From assembly GCF_018687715.1 (NCBI RefSeq), contig NC_056764.1, positions 15,501,501 to 15,565,500 of the forward strand: a stretch of DNA of 64,000 nucleotides, read 5' to 3'. Under the pieces are notes generated by a model. It worked only from the letters and a program-made list of their open reading frames with translations, ran no database searches and was not told where the DNA came from. The stretch is from Carya illinoinensis. Taxonomy: Eukaryota > Streptophyta > Magnoliopsida > Fagales > Juglandaceae. Numbering within the stretch: the first letter of the stretch is position 1; each line of letters starts with the position of its first letter. The position numbers and the translations under genes were made by a program. Positions 1 to 10,403 of this stretch are shown here, in pieces.

Positions 1-884
1 AAATTGTAGGCAATTTCGTAGGAGGCCCCCCATAATTAATATTTATTTTAAATTAATCATCATGTTTTCACAAACTCGATTATGTTTAACTACTCACTTG
101 CATTGAATGTTTATGCCCATATCAATATCAAATACAAAAGATATATTGGAAGCTGTGATAGAGAAAAAAAGAAATTACTTCAGGTCACTTCAATATATAT
201 ATATATATATATATACAGGAATTTTAGAAGAAGCAAGAACTCATAACTTTATTGTTTTGAAATAAATGCTACTGTTGGGTTTTATTGATGATGTTTCATA
301 ATATTTTGATAATGGAATCTTCTTATACTTGGCTTGTAGAATTGTTTATGTTAGTAGCATCCCTTAGCTTAGAGGAAATGGGTGTTATAATTTCTTTTTA
401 AGTAGAGGGGTGTGTTATAACTTAACATATAGAAAGAAGAGAAAAGATCAATAATACAGTTAGAATCTAATACCATCATATTAAAAAAAAAAAAGTGTTT
501 ATAGATGACATAAAAATGAAAGAAATTAAGAAACTCATCAAAACTTGTATATAACTCTTTCATGAGCATCAATTTCAAGGAAGCTAACCTTTGCAAAAGT
601 AGCAGCTAGATCATTTATACTTCCTAAGAGAGAAGTTGATGTTCACAGAGGTGAACAGGTCTTTTGTTTATTTAGTGGATTCATTTATACTTCCTGTGTA
701 CATGGATTACATCTCTTCTCATCATTAATTATAATAATCAAAGAAAATAACATACGTAATTACTTCTAACATGAGACTGGCCAAATGAATTCATTATGCA
801 TGTCTATAGCTTATTGTTTTATTGTTTATTGTTTTTTTAATAAATACTTTAATTTTTGCAACTAAATGTGTCAGATTTCAAACT
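1..884. other. AT-rich noncoding leader, probably 5' part of the hAT element
   Basis: No coding sequence is recognisable. A pure (AT)n microsatellite lies at about 193-214. The hAT right end (6313) is present but no matching left terminal repeat is seen here, so this stretch is probably internal to the hAT element, whose left end would lie upstream of the window. A pyrimidine-rich tract ending in CAG just before the transposase ATG at 885 could be a splice acceptor for a 5'UTR intron. Confidence 0.4.
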
Positions 885-1897
885 ATGGAGGAAGAACCAT
901 ATGGGATCCCAGAACAAGATCAGGATGCCACAATTTCGTCCCCACCACCGAGATCCAGACCCACTTCCATAGCACAAACTTCATGTGCAAGTAGTCAATT
1001 CCCACTCCCGGTAAACATAGAAGATGAGGATACATTTAATGATGAGGAGGAGATGGGTATTGGGGATGAGCCAGATGTACCACCACCTTCATCCGCGAGG
1101 GCCAGACCACCACGTCCACGATCAAATAAAAAAGGTCGTGGACGTGGGAACATTTCACAAAGGTTGACGGTGATCCCTTGGAACCGCACGCAGCTTGCAA
1201 CCATTGTGGCACAGAGGTTGAATGTCATTCAAAGAAACAAGGCACTGCTGGTTTAATATCACATCTAAATAGTTGCCAGAGGTATAAGATAGCGAAAGGA
1301 TTGGCGGCCCGAGATCAGACAGCGCTAAGTTATGAAACTTCTACTGCAACTGATGGTACTCAATCCAAGAAAATGGTCATCCCTCAATATAGTGAGAAGA
1401 TGTTGAGAGATGCGCTTGCCGAGATGATCATAAAAGATGAGATGTCGTTTACTACAGTTGAGAAAAGTAGGTTCCGATCGTTTATCAAGCTTATTGAGCC
1501 ACGATTCCCAATGCCGTCACGGTATACAGTGATGCGAGATTGTATGAAAAGGCATTTGAAAGAGAAGGCTGAGATGAGACAAATGTTTGTGACGACCAGC
1601 CAGAGAGTCTCATTTATGACTGACACATGGACGTCTATACAAAATGTTTCATACATGTGTATTACAGCACACTACATAGATAGTTCATGGACTTTAAAAA
1701 AACGGATTATTGGATTCAAAGAAATAAATGATCATAAGGGTGCATCAATTGGGGCAGCGATGGATGATTGCTTGAAAGATTGGGGAATACAGAAGGTTTT
1801 ATGCATTACAGTTGACAATGCCAGTGCTAATGATACTGCAATTGAATGGTTCAAGCGGAATACGAGAGTGAGGGCTGATGTCATCCGGGACCATGAG
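885..1897 (+). pseudogene. hAT transposase (BED zinc finger / RICESLEEPER-like), 5' half
   Basis: N-terminal half of a plant hAT transposase, the nuclear enzyme that cuts and pastes hAT elements. The ATG at 885 opens an acidic, Pro-rich leader ending in a short basic stretch (RPRSNKK). A BED-type zinc finger follows: WEHFTKVDGD near 1150, the CNHC pair near 1190, and a later H/C pair in ISHLNSCQRY. After it come the catalytic-core segments MTDTWTS (about 1618-1638) and the ITVDNASAND motif (about 1805-1835), typical of RNase H-fold hAT transposases. The reading frame shifts between the leader and the BED finger at a six-A run (1128-1133); one extra A would join them as a KKRSW...WEHF stretch, as expected for the family. 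The half ends at DHE, immediately before the inserted LTR, and its frame resumes at 4326. Frameshift plus insertion make this copy non-functional. Family assignment is firm; the exact start is inferred. Confidence 0.88.
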
Positions 1898-4320
1898 TGA
1901 TTGAGCTGAAATATTGCATGTTTTAGCTATTTAAAACTAATGTATTTTAAATTCTTCGTGACACTATTATTGGTTTTAGATGAAAAAATGATTAATAAGC
2001 ATAAATATGAGTTGTGATTTTTAATTGATTGATATCATGTTTATGCTTAATTTTATAATTATGATTTAATGAGACAATATTTCCTCACATATATATAGTC
2101 TGTTTTTGATAATTTATTTTCTTTGAGTGTTATTTCTTTCTTCTTATTTTCAGTTTAAATAAAATTCAAAAGAGATCCGGTTGGAACTTATGATAAAAAA
2201 TGCATACTAAATGAGAGGAAGCTTGGCAGCTGAAAAAGAAGACACAAAATGAAGAATCAATGGTTATTTTCTTCCTTTGATTATTCAAGATGCATGTGAT
2301 TCATGGTTGAACAAAACTCATGGAGGCTTGAAATTTTGGTGGTGCAACATTAAAGTCATACAAAGAGTTGACATGTGCTTAAAAAAAGGAAGGAAGTGAG
2401 GTGCCTTAGTGTTGTGCTGGAAAGTAAAGAGAGGGGTCGGTGGGTGTTTGTATTTTGTTGAAATATGAAGTCGGTTCATGAGGTGATATCATAGTCGGTT
2501 TGTGCATGGTTTGAAAGAAAAAAAAAAGTCGGTGGGATTAGAAGCTGAAAGTATAAGTGTTCTGATTTCATTGGATTTATTCTTTTGGATGTGAGAGAAG
2601 CAGCCGATCGGTGCATGAGTTTGGAGCTGGTGAGACGTGTAGAATGAGGGACCAGTTGGTGCAAGATTGTGTATATTCGGTGCATGATTTGCTGGAGTTA
2701 TGCTGGAATGAGGGACCAACTGGTGGTGCAAAAGTTGAAAGAAAAAAAAAAAAAAAAAGAGCTGAACGGTGGAATAAAATGATAGGAGAGTGGATGAGTG
2801 TGTATGAATTTTCAACAAAGTTAGTGGAAGAGAAAGGGGATTAAAGGTGGAAATTCATTGAATAAAGAAAAGGGAGTATAAAGCAAAGGATGAAGGAGAG
2901 GGGAACGTGGAACCGAATTGAGGAAATTGATTCAATTAAATGATTCCTCAAGAGGCAGCTAGTGGAGTAGTTGGCTGGGATTAATTATTCATGATTAGAG
3001 AAGGACCAACCGGTGGGTGCAAGATTAAACAACCAATTAAATGATTCTTCAAGAGGCAAGTGGAGTTGTTCGGCTATTGATTTTTTCTATAAAAAGAGGT
3101 AAGTTCAGAAGAGTGAGGATAGAGAGATGGAGAGAAGTAAAGGGTAGCAATCGGTGGGTGTAGAGTGAAAGGGATAGGTGGGGAGTTGAGAGAATTGGAG
3201 AGAGGAGTCGGTGCAGAATTTTCAACCAAGTGAGACGGTGTGTGCTGGACGAAAAGAGATAGAGAGGAAGTTGAGGACGTGTGAAGAGAGGGAGAGAGAG
3301 ACGTGTAGGTCGGTTGAAAGAGAGGGAGAAGAGACACGGATTGAGAGAGTTAAGGGGAGACGGCTGGAATTATTTCTTTCTTGAAGATGTGTAGGCCGGC
3401 TGGAGTAATCTAATTGGATGGGATTTATTTTGGTGGAGAAAGGAACATGATGAGATTGATGCTTGAGTTTAACGTGGAGTTGAAGTGGTTGGAGTTTTAT
3501 TTTTTGCTTCTTCATGTTTTTCGTTTGGCATCTGGTGGGGCTGCAGCTTCTTCTTGATCAATATCTTTTAATTTCAATTTCTGTGTTATCGTGAGCTTTA
3601 TTCCTCTGTATGAATTGGATTTCAGATTTTGTTGTTTCTAAATTATTGCTTAGTATTTCTTGTGTCAGTTATTTAATGGAGAATGCTTATGTGATTTCTA
3701 TAGTATTTGTAATAAATATGTTTGGCTAAATTTTCATACTAAGGTTAGAGGTGAAGTTTAATGATTTAAATATTGTTTCCGAATCCACGTAAAATCTATT
3801 TTGCGAGCTTGATTGATTGAAAGATTTTATTTGGATATTTTGATTATCTATATACTCGTCTTGATTCATTGTGATTTTCGAATACAGTGAATGCTTGAGG
3901 AATCCCTGTGGTATTCAAATAGATTTGTAAATGTTTTAATCATCAATCGTTCACGCTCAATCATAAGCGTCTGTTTTTCTCGATCTTAAATGCTAAATCT
4001 ACCAATTAAACGGAATCATTATTCTAGTTTAATTGAAGTAAATTGATTGAAAACAATATCATAAATTATTAGACGGATCCTCGAAACCTTAGTCTTTTTC
4101 CATTCATTTTATCATTTTAGTTTGATTCATTTTATCAATCTTCATTTGATTGCACGTTTCTTTTAGTAATTTCGTTTCATTGTCTGAATTTATTTTCTTT
4201 ATCACAAAAGTCAATCCCTGTGGATTCGATCCTGTAAGATACTACAACACCTGTATACTTGCAGGTAAAACTGCACTAGATTCTTGATTCATTAATTTGA
4301 GTCAAAGTTTAGTCACAACA
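1898..4320 (+). mobile_element. Solo LTR inserted in the hAT transposase gene
   Basis: A 2,423-bp insertion that begins TGATTGAG, ends GTCACAACA (TG...CA) and is flanked by the perfect 5-bp direct repeat ATGAG (1893-1897 and 4321-4325), the hallmark of LTR-retrotransposon integration. Removing the insert and one ATGAG copy restores the transposase frame across a conserved hAT motif (HIRCCAHIINL). No second LTR copy, primer-binding site or coding domain is seen inside, so it is read as a solo LTR left by LTR-LTR recombination. A TATA box (TATAAAAAG, 3088-3096) suggests plus orientation. Two related 45-bp segments near 2933 and 3033 form an imperfect duplication in the U3-like part. The end region (CCCTGTGGATTCGATCCTG, near 4215) resembles the 3' ends of long plant LTRs. 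Lineage is not assigned. Confidence 0.87.
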
Positions 4321-4325
4321 ATGAG

Positions 4326-5462
4326 TTTATCCATATTCGTTGTTGTGCTCACATAATCAACCTGATTGTGACTGAGGGGTTAAAAGAGGTTGACTATTCC
4401 ATTACAAAAGTCCGCAACATTGTGCGGTATGTGAGGGCTTCCTCGCAAAGGCTAAAAAAATTCAGGGCAATAGAGGAACAACTTGGGATAAAACATTCTC
4501 GGACGCTGTGCTTGGACGTTCCCACTCGATGGAACTCTACATACATGATGTTGGATGTGGCACAGAGGTACCAAAAAGTGTTTGAGCGGATGGAGGTGGA
4601 AGATGGGGGTCTGCGGTATGCTTTGCTGGAGCCTGCAGGAAATGGGCTCGGTCCGCTGGACACACATGATTGGACGAGTGTAGGATTCTTTGTCACATTT
4701 TTGCATATTTTTTATGATATTACAATGAAAATATCTGGATCCGCATACACGACTGCAAACTTGTGGTTCAGTCAGATCTCAACACTACACCACCACTTGG
4801 AAGATGGTTGCGATGACCCTAGCGGACTGTTATCTGGTATGGCTCAGAGGATGTTGTCCAAATATAATAAATATTGGGGGCAAATTGAGAAGATAAATAG
4901 ATTACTCTTTGTAGCTGTGATCCTTGACCCCCGAATCAAGTTGGCCGTGATAGAATATTGGGCAAATTCCGTCCTCGGGGCAATGAAGGCTGCATCGTTT
5001 ATTACAGCGCTGAAAACTGATCTCGATGACTTGTACAACCACTACAAAAATAGTGGACAACCTTCATCTTCAGCGGGTACCTCACACGTGACTCCGACAC
5101 CTCCCTCTGATGACTTTAGCTGGACTGACACATTGCCTCGACGCCGTAGGAATTACGACATCATGAACGAGTATCATCAGCTCGTTGCATCGAAGAATAT
5201 TATGGGGTGTACTTCAGAGGTTGAACGGTATTTTATGGAAGAGGTCGAGGCACCTAGTCCTGCATTTGAGATATGCATTTGGTGGAAGGCTAATTCCATC
5301 AAGTATCCAATCCTTTCCCGTATTGCCCGAGATGTGCTAGCCATTCCTATTACAACGATTGCATCTGAGTTGGTGTTTAGCACTGGAGGTCGAGTCTTGG
5401 ATGCTTTCCAGAGTTCTTTGTCACCGTCAACCGTGGAGGCCCTCGTTTGCACACAGATGTAA
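4326..5462 (+). pseudogene. hAT transposase, 3' half with dimerisation domain
   Basis: Continuation of the hAT transposase from 1897. It opens with the HIRCCAHIINLIV motif in the same frame as the 5' half. The hAT middle region follows, with LDVPTRWNSTYMML (about 4515-4560) and a LFVAVILDPRIKL segment. The C-terminal hAT dimerisation domain is at about 5230-5450: WWKANSIKYPILSRIARDVLAIP, then ASELVFSTGGRVLD, then SSLSPSTVEALVCTQ. In active relatives the end reads CTQNWL or similar; here it becomes CTQM followed by a stop at 5460-5462. Apart from this C-terminal change no stop interrupts the half. It is out of use because of the upstream frameshift and the LTR insertion. The family is secure from these motifs. 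Confidence 0.88.
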
Positions 5463-6293
5463 TTGTGAACCCCAGTATAGTTGCCGATGAATGATGGCGT
5501 ATGGATAAAGATAAGTTGATATCAGAATTAAGGACGTCTTTATTGGTATTAATGGTAATTAAATTTTACTTTTATTGTGTTCAATTTTCTGTATCAATAT
5601 TTAGTTATATTTATTGATTGAATACTTTTTTATCTTAATTTTAGGTACTTCAAAGTTCAAATGATCAAGTACGATGCTGTAAAGTGCAAATGATGTTTTT
5701 TATTTTGGTTGAATCAAAATGTTTATTCTTATGGACTGTTTAATCAAACTTTGAAATAGGTTGTTATTCCTATTATTAATTGTTTAGGACTTTCTGAATT
5801 ATGTATAATAATTAATTATGCAGTCTAATGTGCTCAAACATATTTGACCTCTTGCATTGAAAATATTGTCCATAATACTCGTTATACCAGGAAAATTAAT
5901 TAATTATACGCTTTAACGTGTTCAAGCTTTTATAATTTATATATTTCAAGAAAATTGAAAATAACAATAAAATCTATACAAAAATACCTCAATGGAACTA
6001 TATAAAGTGAGAGTTTTTATGAAATAAGGATAAAATAAATTTAAAAAAAAATAAAAATAAAACGTATCAAGTTGGCCGAGTCGGAATTAAAGTCGGAAGT
6101 CGGAATTCCGGCCCCGATCGGAAATTCAACTACCGACAGAAATCAGAATTCCAAATTTCGAACAGAATTCGGAAGTCGGAATTCCGTTCGGAATTCAGAA
6201 TTCAGAATTTCGATCGGAATCGGACTCCGAATCCTCTCGAAATCAGAATCGGACCTCGTTTTCGGAAGTCAAAATTCCGATTCCGACTCCGTT
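5463..6293. other. hAT 3'UTR and GAATTCCG-rich subterminal region
   Basis: AT-rich noncoding DNA to about 6060, then about 230 bp dense in both orientations of a GAATTCCG / CGGAATTC motif (6075-6300), including EcoRI-type GAATTC cores. hAT elements normally carry such short subterminal repeats as transposase-binding sites; that role is inferred here from position next to the terminus. Confidence 0.65.
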
Positions 6294-6313
6294 GGAATCA
6301 GAGCACAGCCCTG
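6294..6313 (+). repeat. hAT right terminal inverted repeat
   Basis: The element ends ...AGAGCACAGCCCTG; read inward on the other strand this is CAGGGCTGTGCTCT, a typical hAT terminus (CAGGGnTG...). The next eight bases, CTTGGCCT (6314-6321), are the expected 8-bp target duplication. The same octamer belongs to the tandem array that follows, so the hAT landed inside that array. The matching left terminus is not in the window. Confidence 0.72.
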
Positions 6314-6321
6314 CTTGGCCT

Positions 6322-6790
6322 TACGCCACAGTGAGTTTAGGTTCTTGGCTTTGTTGAGTGGGGGGTCAGCAAGTCTAGAGACTTGGCCTTACCCCTCAAC
6401 GAGTCTAGGGACTCATCTTCATGGCTAGTTTACGGACTCAACTTTGTCATAAGTCTAGGGCCTAGACTTTATTGAGTAGGGCATCAGCAAGTCTAGGGAC
6501 TTGCCCTTACACCCCAGCTAGTCTAGGGACTCTGCTTTGTTGAGTAGGGAATCGTCAAGTCTAGGGACTTGGCCTCACCCCAAAAATAGTCTAGGGACTC
6601 ATCTTCGTGGTGAATATAAGGACTCAGCTTTGTTGTGCGGGGGGTCAATGAGTTTAGGGATTCTGCCTTACCTTGCAGTGAGTCTAGGGACTCGACTTTG
6701 TCACAAGCCTAGGGACTCAACTTTTTTGAGCGGGGAGTCGACAAGTCTAGGAACTCGACTTCGGTGCAAGTTTAGGGGCTTTTTTGGTTT
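6322..6790. repeat. Imperfect tandem array, 3'UTR of Tat-lineage element A
   Basis: The motif AGTCTAGGGACTC recurs about every 30-60 bp. Longer units begin GTTGAGTGGGGGGTCAGCAAG at about 6353 and recur with changes near 6470, 6540, 6635 and 6725. The array lies at the 3' side of a minus-strand Ty3/gypsy element. Tat-lineage elements (Tat, Ogre, Retand) are known to carry hypervariable tandem repeats in their 3'UTR, so this is interpreted as element-borne satellite-like DNA. Confidence 0.7.
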
Positions 6791-7079
6791 CCAATGTGGA
6801 TCACAAAGAACTCTAGGCAAACATTCTTGCATAATCATTTATTAGTTTACAATCTACAAACGACATATCGCTCCCTACCCTTACACGAAGTATTTCTCTG
6901 GGCACTTGGTGTGCTGTGGGTGGGGGAGTTCGAGTTCCTAGCTATCTTTAGGGGCTATCGACGAGGGGTATCTTGCTATTGACGGGTTGTATCTGCTTCG
7001 TCCCCTTCAGCAAAGACAAGTGGTGAAGGCAATCTGAACGTTCTTTTGGCTTCTTCCACTACCATGACTACCTTGATCG
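6791..7079 (-). other. Tat element A, noncoding remnant
   Basis: No coding motif is seen. The stretch TTACACGAAGTATTT near 6880 recurs beside the second tandem array (25268 onward), showing that both arrays belong to related elements. Reverse transcriptase, RNase H and integrase should lie here in a complete element but are absent, implying a large internal deletion. Confidence 0.5.
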
Positions 7080-7671
7080 CTACTTCAGCTCCTGAGCATA
7101 GCACTCCTCAGCTAAGACCTGTTCACTACAGACCTTTCCCACTCCCAAGTCTATAGGAAACTTCATTTTATGGTGGTAGGTAGAAGTCATTGCTCTCAAG
7201 TTGTTCAGGGTGGGACACCCCAATATGGCACTGTACAAGAAGCGGGCCTTGACCACCAAGATATTGGCCATAATTGCAAGAGTTCTAGGGGCCTTCCCAG
7301 ACAAGATAGACATGGTAATGTTCCCCATTGGTTGTGCAATGTCGCCCATGAAGCCTTTGAGTGGCACTAGGGCCGAACGTAGCTAGTCTAGACTAATTCC
7401 CATTCTGAAGAATTCTTGCACGAACAGTATGTCTGCCGAGCTACCATTGTCGACAAGGATTCTTCGAGTCCTAAAGTTCGCAACCTGCATTGTTACTACC
7501 AACACGTCATCGTACGGGTGAAGGTTACATTTTTCTTCCTTTTCACCAAAGGTTATTGTCACTCCCCCAGCACTCTAATGGCCCCCGACCAAGGCTTTCC
7601 CGGTGGTGAACACTTCTTCAAAATGTACCCTCCAGCCATGTACTCTCTGAGCCGATGAAGTGGTCCCCTCT
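7080..7671 (-). pseudogene. Ty3/gypsy (Tat-type) aspartic protease fragment, element A
   Basis: Minus-strand remnant of a retrotransposon gag-pol polyprotein around the aspartic protease, which matures the Gag and Pol proteins in the particle. In translation order, HPYDDVLVVTMQVANF is followed by the active-site motif VDNGSSADIL (near 7440), and then by PLKGFMGD...NITMS and ILGCPTLNNLRA...TSTYHHKMKFP (7150-7370), which are standard for Tat-lineage proteases. A stop codon interrupts the reading shortly after the active site (near 7385). Upstream coding is cut at 7671 by an inserted chromovirus-type element and continues as gag beyond 12046. Clearly decayed; the active-site residues are still readable. 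Confidence 0.8.
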
Positions 7672-8489
7672 TGATGTGAACCCACGAAATGAAATCTTTT
7701 GAACCCACAATCAATTTGAAAACTCATCCAAAAAAACCAAAATCAATTCAATGGATGAAAGAGTCTAGACTCATTGAGGAACTCGTTTTGAAGAACCTAG
7801 ATTATATTAAAATCTAGACTTGTTGAAGAACCTGTCTCAAAAACCCATATTACAAAGGAGGAATGTCATAAAACTTGTGATTTACCTTTGATAAGTTCAA
7901 ACGTTCAATAAAGAACAAGAGAAGATAAACTCAACTCACAATGAATAAAATTCATCGAGTTTCATAAACTTTGATAAACTCATAAAATGAGGCTACAATA
8001 AATATTTAAACCAAACCCTCACAAAACCCTAGCTGAAAATTAAGTCCCCATCTTCCAAAAATACCCATTAGTGAATAGGGTCGTGCTATAGTAACTCGGC
8101 TATAGTAACCCCTCTTGAAACCCTAGTTTAATAAAATAAAATATTTGTGGGCCAAGCATCCTCAAGCCCAATTATTCTAGACTAATTTTTATAACTAATA
8201 AAATAATTCATTTTAATTAAATAAAATAGTCCAAGGCCTTTAATCACATATAGGCCATAATTTATGTTGTGCTCTTCCATTACTTGTATCACGTGGTATC
8301 ACGTGGATAAGAACTGGATCTCCTTCTCTCAAGCCCATCTTGAATATTGGGCTCTTGCTAGACTTGTCTCAAATGGATTGCACCAATCCTTACATTGCTT
8401 CCTTGCTCTTCTTAACTCTCGATCTTGTAATTATCCCATTTGAAACTTGTAAGGGATCTTTAAGACTCGATCCACCTTGGAGCCCATCA
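7672..8489 (-). mobile_element. Left (3') LTR of a nested chromovirus-type element
   Basis: 818 bp that align over their full length with 11209-12046. The outer edge reads TGATGTGAACCC and the inner edge GGAGCCCATCA, giving TGATG...CATCA termini. In minus orientation this is the 3' LTR. The base before it is flanked by CCTCT (7667-7671), which matches CCACT at 12047-12051 in four of five positions, a decayed target duplication. Confidence 0.82.
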
Positions 8490-8490
8490 G

Positions 8491-9057
8491 TCACCATCTT
8501 CTCAAAAGGATTTGAGCTCGAATCTCCACCTGCATCAAAGGGAAAAGATCAGTAACATTGAAAATAGCATAAACATGATACTTACCCTGAAGATTCACAA
8601 AATATGAAGTATCATTAATTTTCTCAATAATTTGGAAAGGTCTATCCAAGCTACTCTTGTCATCAACAAGCAAAAGTATCAAAGATAAATGAATAAGTGG
8701 ATTAAAACCATAAATAATTTCAATAGGAGAATAAGAAATAGTAGTATGCATGAACCTATTATACACAAACTCTAATAATAGCAAATGATACACCTGCAAA
8801 CATGCATGCAACAAGTCAATGAATGGCAAATGATACTCCCACAAATGTTCATGCAACACATAAAAAATCTTCTTTACACCAAAATGACCACCCCAATTAT
8901 ATGCAAGCTCAATGAATGGCAAGCAATACTCCCACAAATGTTCATGAAACACATCTAAAATTCTCTTTACACCAAAATGACCCAACAAACCACATCCATG
9001 CACAAGCAACTCAAGCATAAGACTAGTAGGCTCACAAAGTTTATTCTCTCTAAACAA
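8491..9057 (-). pseudogene. Chromovirus-type integrase C-terminus fragment
   Basis: Minus-strand remnant of the integrase region of a Ty3/gypsy element. Recognisable parts are a GHFGVK...ILDVFHEHLWEY segment related to the zinc-binding HHCC region, HTTISYSPIEIIYGFNPL (the conserved end of the integrase core), and FQIIEKINDTSYFVNLQGKYHVYAIFNVTDL (GPY/F-type C-terminal segment). The catalytic DDE core is missing. A 93-bp segment is tandemly duplicated (about 8816-8908 and 8909-9001), so GHFGVKK...HEHLWEY occurs twice. The sequence upstream (9058-9165) continues the same protein with stops. Confidence 0.78.
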
Positions 9058-9165
9058 ATATCAATCTAGTCTATAGTATTTATCAAACGATATTGTCTCA
9101 CATACTCCATACACACTAGCAAAGTCATCATCATTAGTATAAAATTTCTTATCATATTCAAATCT

Positions 9166-9693
9166 CTATAACTTTGCTTCAACCACAAAATTTTTCTTAC
9201 CTTGTGTGTATTTGATTACATGAGGAAAAGTTTCAATACATTCCTCCCACTTGGTATGCAGTCTAGTCAACTTAACTTGTCCCTTCAAGAGTGTCAAGAA
9301 CTCATGTTCTTCAAAGAAAGGTCGGGTAGGGATTGTCGTACCCAGCAAAAAATTATATTCCTGCAACAAAGAGATAACAATACTAGGTAAAGATTCGTTA
9401 AATTCATTAGTATTAAAATTCTCCTTAGCATAAAAACTTACTTCTCTCTTTACTTTTCTCTCACTTTCTTCACTCTCGCTTTTCTTTTCACTCTCTTTTT
9501 TTCTTGAGGTTTTAACCTCACCCTTATTTCTTTTCACTCTCATTTTTGGTCTCGCTATTTCTTTCTTTCTCAATCTTACTCCCACTCTTTCTTTTTCGCT
9601 CAACCTCACTTTTACTCTCTCTTTTGTTATCAATCTCAGTTTCTCTCTTTCTTTTTTGATCAACCTCACTTTTACTCTTTCTTTTTTGATCAA
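9166..9693 (-). pseudogene. Deleted pol: charged linker fused to RNase H tail
   Basis: An open frame that begins with a Lys/Arg/Glu repeat region (units such as KERVKVRL, coding DNA at about 9440-9690). It then passes through FNESLPSIVISLLQEYNFLLGTTIPTRP, which resembles the segment just before reverse transcriptase, and jumps to LHTKWEECIETFPHVIKYTQGKKNFVVEA, the end of RNase H. The whole reverse transcriptase core is missing between the two, so this element cannot copy itself. The charged linker is a normal part of this retrotransposon group but looks expanded by short repeats. Confidence 0.75.
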
Positions 9694-10063
9694 ACTTACT
9701 TTTCAATTTCAGTTGGTCCTCATGGACTTGTTTTGTGGTTAAAGAAGCAAGTTTGATTGTTATGCCATCCTTTACAAAGTTGTATATGTTCTTAACGCCA
9801 TCATCGATCACCCTCCTATCATATTGCCACAACCTTCCCAATAAAATATGGCCAGCATACATAGGCACTACATCACAAAGCATCTCATCCTTGTACTTCC
9901 CAATAGAAAAATAAACTAACACTTGTTTATTTACCCTAATCTCCCAACAATCATTCAACCATTGCAAATTGTATAGTCTAGGGTTTTTCAAGGTAGGTAA
10001 ATTCAATTTCTCAACTAAAGTAGTGCTAGCTACATTAGTACAACTCCCTCCATCAATGATCAT
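9524..10063 (-). pseudogene. Chromovirus-type aspartic protease fragment
   Basis: Minus-strand retropepsin-like domain: MIIDGGSCTNVASTTLVEKL holds the active-site D-G-G motif, then YKDEMLCDVVPMYAGHILLGRLWQYDR is the conserved flap-to-C-terminal segment ending in the LLGR motif. The frame then runs into a Lys/Glu/Ser-rich tail that overlaps the linker region in another frame, so at least one frameshift lies between protease and linker. Found between the gag remnant (10179-10403) and the RNase H remnant, the normal gene order. Confidence 0.78.
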
Positions 10064-10178
10064 ACTACATACCTTGTTGTTGTTGATGTGGCATCTAGTA
10101 TGAAAAATGTTCTCTCTGCTGCTGCTCTATATCACACATCTTAATTTGTGTATTGAGAGCACCCCTGGCAATAAGAGA

Positions 10179-10403
10179 CTAACCATACTCTTCATACTCA
10201 TACCCATTCTCAATACTAGGCTCACATCTCCTCGTATCTTTCCCATTTTGTAGATTTCTAATCAGTGCAACTCGTTGATCCATCCTATCCCTCACTTCCC
10301 CCAACGCCAAATTCAACCTTTCAAACTTTTGTTGCATGGACTGTAACACAAATAATGAGTTATCTACCATCCCCTTTAGTGATGATTCATTTTTATGAGA
10401 CAT
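10179..10403 (-). pseudogene. Chromovirus-type gag N-terminal fragment
   Basis: Starts at an ATG (10403) with MSHKNESSLKGMVDNSLFVLQSMQQ and continues FERLNLALGEVRDRMDQR, a coiled-coil-like N-terminus typical of this Ty3/gypsy group. It stops at 10179 before capsid motifs. The remaining gag, including zinc knuckles, appears deleted between here and the protease. The 5' leader of the element runs from about 10404 to 11193 and holds only AT-rich, T-rich DNA. Confidence 0.65.

Noticed and set aside
822..884. Upstream ATG (822) as transposase start
   Set aside because: The residues before the ATG at 885 are hydrophobic and unlike the family; the sequence looks like an intron end (pyrimidines then CAG).
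2611..2844. Open frames on both strands in 2476-3515
   Set aside because: They lie inside the solo LTR, are purine- or pyrimidine-biased and show no protein motif.
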